From Cyanobacteria bacterium HKST-UBA02 (lineage in GTDB: Bacteria > Cyanobacteriota > Vampirovibrionia > Obscuribacterales > Obscuribacteraceae): 10,734 nucleotides of DNA. Below the pieces are notes generated by a model. That model made no database searches. It was not told the origin of the DNA and saw only the letters and a list, made by a program, of their open reading frames with translations. Position 1 is the stretch's first letter; every line of letters starts with the position of its first letter. The DNA lies in contig JAGQHH010000025.1 in the NCBI GenBank assembly GCA_020431945.1, forward strand, positions 1-10,734, written 5' to 3'. The translations under genes were made by a program, and so were the position numbers. This document shows, one piece after another, positions 6,592-10,734 of the stretch.

Positions 6592-7422
6592 TCAGTCTTT
6601 GTCCCGATCTTTGCGCATGCGTTCGTTGAGGGCTTCTTTCAGGAGCTCGTTCTGACGGAGCAGGGCTTTCAGGTGCTCGTTGGCGATGGCGAGCTCGGCC
6701 TGCAATTCGGCCACTGTCTGCTCGTGGCTTACCCCGGTCACCGGGTCCCGTCCGGGCATCTTCGGCAGAAGGACATAGCCCAGTTGCACCGCTTTCAGGG
6801 CGGCAGCCGTTCTGGTAGGCACTTTCAACTTAGCGAGGATACACTCGATATGCTTTTCCACCGTACGAAGCTTCATATCGAGCTCTTCGGCAATTTCTTT
6901 GTTGCGCAGGTCGAGCCTGATCAGGACCTCGATCTCGCGGTCGGTGAGATTGCTGTTGGGGGTGCTGCTGGTGGGTTGCTGCTTGACCAGCTGGGTGATC
7001 TTGGGGTCGCAGTAAGGCAGACCGCGGGTGACCTGCTCGATGGCCTCGAAGAGGGTCCTGGGTCCGGAGCTTTTCAGGCAGAAGCCGCGAGCACCGGCTC
7101 TGACGAGCTGGTTGTGATACTTGGTGGCATGGTAAGAGTCGGTGAGAACGAGAACATGCGAGTTGGGCAGCTCGGCATTGGCTCGCCGGCATAGCTCCAC
7201 ACCGTTGAGTCCGTCCAGGTCCACATCGGTCATGATGAAGTCGGGCTTGAGGCTCTTGATGATTTCATAGGCCGACAGTCCGTCTGCCGCTTCGGCGATG
7301 ATATCGACAACCTCGGAGACGACCCGCTTCAATCCGAATCTGATTAGCTCGTGGCGTTCACATAGGACGGTGCGGGGTCTGAACATTGATGGTCTCGATG
7401 CCGGTTGTAAAGATGTCTCCAA
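6592..7422 (-). CDS. NarL/FixJ-type response regulator with added C-terminal coiled coil
   Basis: This 276-residue DNA-binding regulator has a receiver domain (about 16-135) and a LuxR-type helix-turn-helix (about 157-215: LTDREIEVLIRL..RNKEIAEELDMKLRTVEKHI..ILAKLKV). In the receiver, the phosphate acceptor D66, T94 and K117 are present. The paired acids of the DDH motif are replaced by E22-R23 before H24, so magnesium binding may be impaired. After the HTH come a linker and a Leu-rich heptad segment (about 233-268, ELQAELAIANEHLKALL), predicted to be a dimer-forming coiled coil; most relatives end at the HTH. Start: TTG 7422 has GGAG six bases upstream, but ATG 7386 (residue 13) fits the domain boundary. 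No sensor kinase is in the window. It is divergent from the TPR-RDD gene. Confidence 0.92.
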   Translation of the reverse strand: METSLQPASRPSMFRPRTVLCERHELIRFGLKRVVSEVVDIIAEAADGLSAYEIIKSLKPDFIMTDVDLDGLNGVELCRRANAELPNSHVLVLTDSYHATKYHNQLVRAGARGFCLKSSGPRTLFEAIEQVTRGLPYCDPKITQLVKQQPTSSTPNSNLTDREIEVLIRLDLRNKEIAEELDMKLRTVEKHIECILAKLKVPTRTAAALKAVQLGYVLLPKMPGRDPVTGVSHEQTVAELQAELAIANEHLKALLRQNELLKEALNERMRKDRDKD

Positions 7423-7613
7423 AGAATTCTCCGCTATCTACGGGGACAGGTTAATTGTAGCAATGCCCTGGGGAACTACCATCCTCTTTGGAATGCGCCT
7501 GCCTGTTGGCAAGGGTATATCTATATGCAGAGAGCGTCAATAGTGCCGTATTTAGCCGGGGCAGGCTATATAGAGTCTTTAGTTCTGGTGCAAAAACTGT
7601 AATAAATAAGTTT
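7423..7613. promoter_or_regulatory. Divergent intergenic region between the regulator and the TPR-RDD gene
   Basis: These 191 bases are more AT-rich than their flanks and must hold promoters for both directions. On the minus strand TACAAT (about 7455-7460) could be a -10 for the regulator; on the plus strand TATATA-like and TAATAA-like boxes lie at about 7566-7610. None has a convincing -35. An open frame crosses the region from ATG 7488 into the TPR-RDD gene, but its codon choice looks non-coding. No clear operator repeat is seen. Confidence 0.4.
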
Positions 7614-8984
7614 ATGGGACTGAACAACATTCGATCATCTCTATTCGGCTTTCAAGCCCTTATCAACGTTCTCCTGGCCCGGTTCCCGGAAGCCGAGTCC
7701 GCCTGCAGCCGGGGGATAGAGCTCTGTCCGGACCTCGGCTACAACTATAAGCTCCGTGCGTATACCCGTATAAGGCAGGACAATCCCCTGGGGGCGGTGG
7801 AGGACTGTACCACCGAGCTGGTTCTCCGGGATGATGACGCCGGAGTCCTGGCCCTGAGGGCCTGGGCGAGCTTCCAGGCCGGCGACTATGACGGGGTGGT
7901 GGTCGATCTGGAAAGAGCCATGGAGATCGAGCCCGGTCGCCGTTTCTACTACGTCGATTGCGTTCGTCTCGTCGATGCTTATCAGATTCTCGGCCGCGAT
8001 CGCGAGGTGGTGGATTTCTGCTCCGAGATCATCAAGCCCCGTCTGGAGAAGTCCCTGCTCGAAGAGCTTTTTATCAGAAGGGCAATCGCTCATGCCAAGC
8101 TCGGCATCATCGAGAGTGCCATCAATGATTGCACCAGCGCGATCCGCATCGCTCATCCCGAGTGTCTCATCGATCTGCTCGAATTGCGAGCCCAGCTCTA
8201 CGAGTCCGAGGGCAGAGGCGAGCTTGCCGAGTGCGACCGCCTGCAGGCCAAGGCGATAAGACGCAGCGAAGCGCATATGAGCGAATGGGTATCTGCCGGC
8301 GCCGTTAAGCGGCTGGCTGCGCTCTGCTCCGACAGCCTCCTGGTGGCCTCGCTCGTAGTCCTTATCAATCTTTTTACCGGGATTCTAGTAGCCTCGGTCT
8401 CTACCGAAAGCACCTACCATTTCCTGGCCAGCGCCGCAGTGATTCTGGGAGCGCTTCCATACCTGTTTCTACTGAGCGTGCTCGACTATGCCTTTGTCTT
8501 TCTCGCACCCCTCTGTCTTTTTGTCCTGATTCCGGTATCGATTCTGATCTCGGCAGGGGGACCTCATCAGAGCATTCTTTCCGGTTTTATCGATCCCGTG
8601 GTGCGTGTCTTCGCCTTCGTGCTCGTCTCGATGATCTTTTCTTCCTGGCTCTACCGGGCTCTCATGGAGTCATCCGGGCGTCAGGCAACGATCGGGAAGC
8701 TGCTTGCCAATCTTCAAGTCACCAGCGTCAAGGGAGGCAGGCTTTCCTTCTGGCGGGCCACGAAGCGTCACTTCTTCCGGATAGTCGCCGGATTTCCGAC
8801 CCTTGTCGCTCTTGCCGTTCTGGTGTTCAGCCTGGGCTTCGAATTGCCTCTGTTCATCAAATGCCTGGCCGGAGCGTCCAGCCTGGTGGTTCTCTATCTC
8901 AGCATCGGTGCCTGGACCAGACCCGGAATCCACAACAGCCTGAGTGCTTCCATCGTCAGCGACAGTTTTCGCTTCAAACATTAG
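7614..8984 (+). CDS. TPR-repeat protein with C-terminal RDD membrane domain
   Basis: With the ATG at 7614 this is 456 residues. Residues 10-215 hold about five to six TPR-like helical pairs (for example LARFPEAESACSRGIELCPD, QAGDYDGVVVDLERAMEIEP, LGIIESAINDCTSAI). Residues 231-450 form an RDD domain: KRLAALCSDSLLVASLVVLI with R233 and D240, hydrophobic segments at about 240-262, 268-290, 292-314, 326-346, 390-410 and 415-433, and the hallmark loop SSGRQATIGKLLANLQVTS at 353-371. RDD proteins are membrane proteins of mostly unknown role, some acting as Na+/H+ antiporters. The TPR part is probably cytosolic and may recruit a partner. The frame is open to ATG 7488, but the extra 42 codons look non-coding and neither start has a ribosome site. 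It is divergent from the regulator. Confidence 0.88.
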   Translation: MGLNNIRSSLFGFQALINVLLARFPEAESACSRGIELCPDLGYNYKLRAYTRIRQDNPLGAVEDCTTELVLRDDDAGVLALRAWASFQAGDYDGVVVDLERAMEIEPGRRFYYVDCVRLVDAYQILGRDREVVDFCSEIIKPRLEKSLLEELFIRRAIAHAKLGIIESAINDCTSAIRIAHPECLIDLLELRAQLYESEGRGELAECDRLQAKAIRRSEAHMSEWVSAGAVKRLAALCSDSLLVASLVVLINLFTGILVASVSTESTYHFLASAAVILGALPYLFLLSVLDYAFVFLAPLCLFVLIPVSILISAGGPHQSILSGFIDPVVRVFAFVLVSMIFSSWLYRALMESSGRQATIGKLLANLQVTSVKGGRLSFWRATKRHFFRIVAGFPTLVALAVLVFSLGFELPLFIKCLAGASSLVVLYLSIGAWTRPGIHNSLSASIVSDSFRFKH

Positions 8985-9023
8985 CGCCGTTTAATCAAAT
9001 CGTGGGAAAACTACGAAACAGGT

Positions 9024-9033
9024 GGGATATCCC
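9024..9033. other. Perfect 10-bp palindrome GGGATATCCC upstream of the exported TPR gene
   Basis: The palindrome lies in the 130-base gap between the TPR-RDD gene and the exported TPR gene, about 80 bases before the ATG at 9115. It could be an operator or a chance palindrome; no second copy is seen nearby. Confidence 0.3.
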
Positions 9034-9054
9034 CCAATAGACCTGCCATGGGGC

Positions 9055-9091
9055 AATCGTTAAGCTGGGCTCACAATCGACGGCAACGATT
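9055..9091. other. Inverted repeat AATCGTT/AACGATT upstream of the exported TPR gene
   Basis: Seven-base arms pair perfectly across a 23-base spacer, which itself contains another AATCG. It sits 24 bases before the ATG at 9115, within the likely 5' leader or promoter. No T-run follows, so it is not a terminator of the preceding gene. It may be a protein-binding site or leader hairpin. Confidence 0.3.
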
Positions 9092-9114
9092 CTCGAGGTT
9101 TCTTCAGTTTTTCC

Positions 9115-10734
9115 ATGGCTAAGCACGCACGATACTTTCAGTTAGCAATCTCAGTGGCAATCGGGCTCAGTGTGATGGGACCGGCTCAGGCGACCAAGCT
9201 CAAGGCCAAGCCCCTTCCTACCCGCGCCGACCTGGCCGGTAAGCCCAACTATGACCGCGATGCAAAAGACTTCGAAGACGGTCAATCGACCATTGTTCCG
9301 GCTTCTCGCTATAAGAGACGGCTCGACTATCGCGAGATCGAGAAGCAGAAGGAAGAGGAAGACGCGCAGAAGCGCCAGGACGCCGAAGCCGCTCGGGCTC
9401 GCCAGATAGAAGCCCAGAAAGAAGCCTACAAGCATAGACTGGATGAATTCAATAAAAACAAAGGACTGGCTGTTCAATACAACAATCAGGCAGTGGCTTT
9501 CGGTCAGCAGGGACGCTGGGCCGAGGCCATCGAGGCGCATGAGAATGCAGTCAAATATGATCCGACCAGCAAACAGTTCCAGATAAATCTTTCGGCAGCC
9601 CGCACTGCTTATGGTGAGCAGAAGCTCAAGGCTATGGATTTTGCCAGTGCTGCTTCTCTTTTCCGTAAGGCTCTGGCTGCTGCCCCGGATAACGCCGCCG
9701 CCGGCAAGCTGCTCTCAGGGGCCCTGCAGAAACTCGGCATGGATCCCGGTGATGCCGATGTTCGCATCGGGCTGGGCGATCAGCTTCTTGCTTCCAAAGA
9801 TTATCAGGGAGCCTATATCGAATATCAGCAGGCGATGAAAATCGATCCCTGCGCCAAGACCTTCGTGAAGATGGGCGAAATCGAATTGTGCTACCGGCGC
9901 TTCAGCGAAGCCAAAAAGTGGTTCGATCAAGCTCTCGCCAAAGACCCCGACTTCGGACCGGCGCACAGACAGCTGGGCTTCCTCTATCTCGAGCAGAAAG
10001 ACATCACCCAGGCTGCTGCCGAGCTCAGAAAGGCAGTCATTCTCGATCCCGAAGACTATGCTTCCGGTAACTCTCTGGTAGATATCTGGAGAAAGCAGGT
10101 TGCGAAAAATCCTCTCAGTCCCGAGTATCATCTCGGTCTGGCCGGAGCCATGCAGCTCACCGGGGATTTCGTGGGCGCCGAGAGCGAATATAACAAGCTC
10201 GCCACCCTGGAGCCCAATCATGCGGGTCTGAAAGCCGGTCGCGAGAGTCTCGCCAAAGCTTATCAGCACGCCAATGCCGAGAAGCATAGAAAGGCAGCCG
10301 AGACCCTTTTCGGCCAGGGGCTGAAACGTGAAGCGCTTGCCGAGATCTCTCAGGCTGTGATGATCGAGCCACGCAACGCCAAGTATCAATTTCTCCTCGG
10401 TGAATGTCTCGAGGCCAACGGTGACTATAAAGGTGCGCATCAGGCATATCTGACCTGTGTGCTGATCGATCCCGAGAAGAATCAGGAAGCTGCCGCCCGC
10501 ATGAAACAGATGCAGTCCGGTGGCGGTTCGAGCAGTGAGCCGTCCCAGCAATTGATTCCGTTCAACACCCAGGCGCCGGCCACTATGACCACGCGCAAGA
10601 GCATATATGAGGGCGCTCCGGCCTATCAACAAATGCAGCAGATGCCTCCTCAACAGATGCCTCAGCAAATGCCTCAGCAGATGCAGCAGATGCCTCAACA
10701 GATGCAGCAGATGCCTCAGCAGATGCAGCAGATG
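9115..10734 (+). CDS. Exported coiled-coil and TPR protein with Gln/Met/Pro-rich tail (cut by window edge)
   Basis: The 540 visible codons have no stop. Residues 1-26 are a signal peptide (MAKHARYFQLAISVAIGLSV, cleavage likely after AQA at 24-26), so the protein is exported. Residues 70-112 are Glu/Lys/Arg/Gln-rich and should form a helical coiled coil. From about 117 to 455 come roughly eight to nine TPR-like units, such as FGQQGRWAEAIEAHENAVKYDP, LASKDYQGAYIEYQQAMKIDP, RRFSEAKKWFDQALAKDPDF and LEANGDYKGAHQAYLTCVLIDP. A Gly/Ser-rich linker follows, then from residue 505 a QQM/QQMP repeat running off the edge. TPR arrays act as protein-binding scaffolds; the partner is unknown. No good ribosome site precedes the ATG; a GAGG is 16 bases upstream. 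The gene lies 130 bases after the TPR-RDD gene on the same strand. A fully open antisense frame here is a shadow. Confidence 0.88.
   Translation, partial: MAKHARYFQLAISVAIGLSVMGPAQATKLKAKPLPTRADLAGKPNYDRDAKDFEDGQSTIVPASRYKRRLDYREIEKQKEEEDAQKRQDAEAARARQIEAQKEAYKHRLDEFNKNKGLAVQYNNQAVAFGQQGRWAEAIEAHENAVKYDPTSKQFQINLSAARTAYGEQKLKAMDFASAASLFRKALAAAPDNAAAGKLLSGALQKLGMDPGDADVRIGLGDQLLASKDYQGAYIEYQQAMKIDPCAKTFVKMGEIELCYRRFSEAKKWFDQALAKDPDFGPAHRQLGFLYLEQKDITQAAAELRKAVILDPEDYASGNSLVDIWRKQVAKNPLSPEYHLGLAGAMQLTGDFVGAESEYNKLATLEPNHAGLKAGRESLAKAYQHANAEKHRKAAETLFGQGLKREALAEISQAVMIEPRNAKYQFLLGECLEANGDYKGAHQAYLTCVLIDPEKNQEAAARMKQMQSGGGSSSEPSQQLIPFNTQAPATMTTRKSIYEGAPAYQQMQQMPPQQMPQQMPQQMQQMPQQMQQMPQQMQQM
10627..10734 (+). 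repeat. In-frame tandem repeat encoding QQM/QQMP
   Basis: From 10627 to the window end the coding sequence is built only of CAG/CAA, ATG and CCT codons arranged as QQM and QQMP units; a 21-base block encoding QQMQQMP is repeated toward the right edge. CAA/CAG and boundary variation show that not all copies are recent. The array continues beyond the window. Confidence 0.9.

Noticed and set aside
6581..6593. GAGC-CGG-GCTC mini-palindrome after the response regulator
   Set aside because: The stem is only four base pairs and lacks a T-run, so it is not a credible terminator.
7488..7613. N-terminal extension of the TPR-RDD protein from ATG 7488
   Set aside because: The 42 extra codons have AT-rich, non-coding-like usage and no ribosome site, and they cover the region expected to hold the promoters; ATG 7614 sits just before the first TPR.
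7995..8003. GCGATCGC, the cyanobacterial HIP1 octamer
   Set aside because: Only one copy was noticed in the window; HIP1-rich genomes carry many, so it has no diagnostic value here.
9715..10698. 327-codon minus-strand open frame opposite the exported TPR gene
   Set aside because: Its N-terminus (MRHLLHLLRHLL) is merely the antisense of the QQMP repeat, and the plus-strand frame has clear TPR units and a signal peptide.

Overview
The window reads as an ordinary chromosomal stretch of a moderately GC-rich bacterium (about 55-60% GC by eye), with ten protein genes packed closely together. There are no transposases, phage genes, CRISPR arrays, tRNAs or rRNAs. Several genes hint at a cyanobacterium-related lineage, for example the non-photosynthetic Melainabacteria/Obscuribacterales group. 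These are a DUF2993-type lipid-binding protein, a GerMN lipoprotein, TPR-rich proteins and a Gln/Met/Pro-rich repeat tail. That placement is an inference; no gene here is diagnostic.

Left part (1-3784). The N-terminal half of seryl-tRNA synthetase (serS) runs leftward off the edge. Divergent from it is a rightward operon-like set: yraN (UPF0102 nuclease-fold protein), lysA (diaminopimelate decarboxylase, last step of lysine synthesis) and cdaA (membrane diadenylate cyclase making c-di-AMP). Spacings are 39 and 13 bases. The cyclase has an unusual acidic, serine-rich C-terminal tail, and neither cdaR/ybbR nor glmM lies beside it.

Middle part (3798-7422). Five genes run leftward. In transcription order they are a NarL/FixJ-type response regulator, a secreted DUF2993 protein, a GerMN-domain lipoprotein, rpmE (zinc-type ribosomal protein L31) and pyrF (orotidine 5'-phosphate decarboxylase). 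A hairpin with a short T-run ends rpmE and lies against a perfect TATAAT for pyrF. The regulator has an atypical acidic pocket and an added C-terminal coiled coil.

Right part (7614-10734). Divergent from the regulator is a protein combining N-terminal TPR repeats with a C-terminal RDD membrane domain. It is followed by an exported coiled-coil plus TPR protein that leaves the window inside a long QQM/QQMP repeat tail. The regulator, DUF2993 protein, lipoprotein, TPR-RDD protein and exported TPR protein form a loose cluster of poorly characterised envelope-related genes.

The window holds no clear, complete undescribed system. The most interesting points are the tailed cyclase in a lysine-gene operon, the atypical regulator divergent from the TPR-RDD protein, and the repeat tail at the right edge. 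No gene-free stretch exceeds 300 bases; the longest are 7423-7613, 634-768 and 8985-9114.
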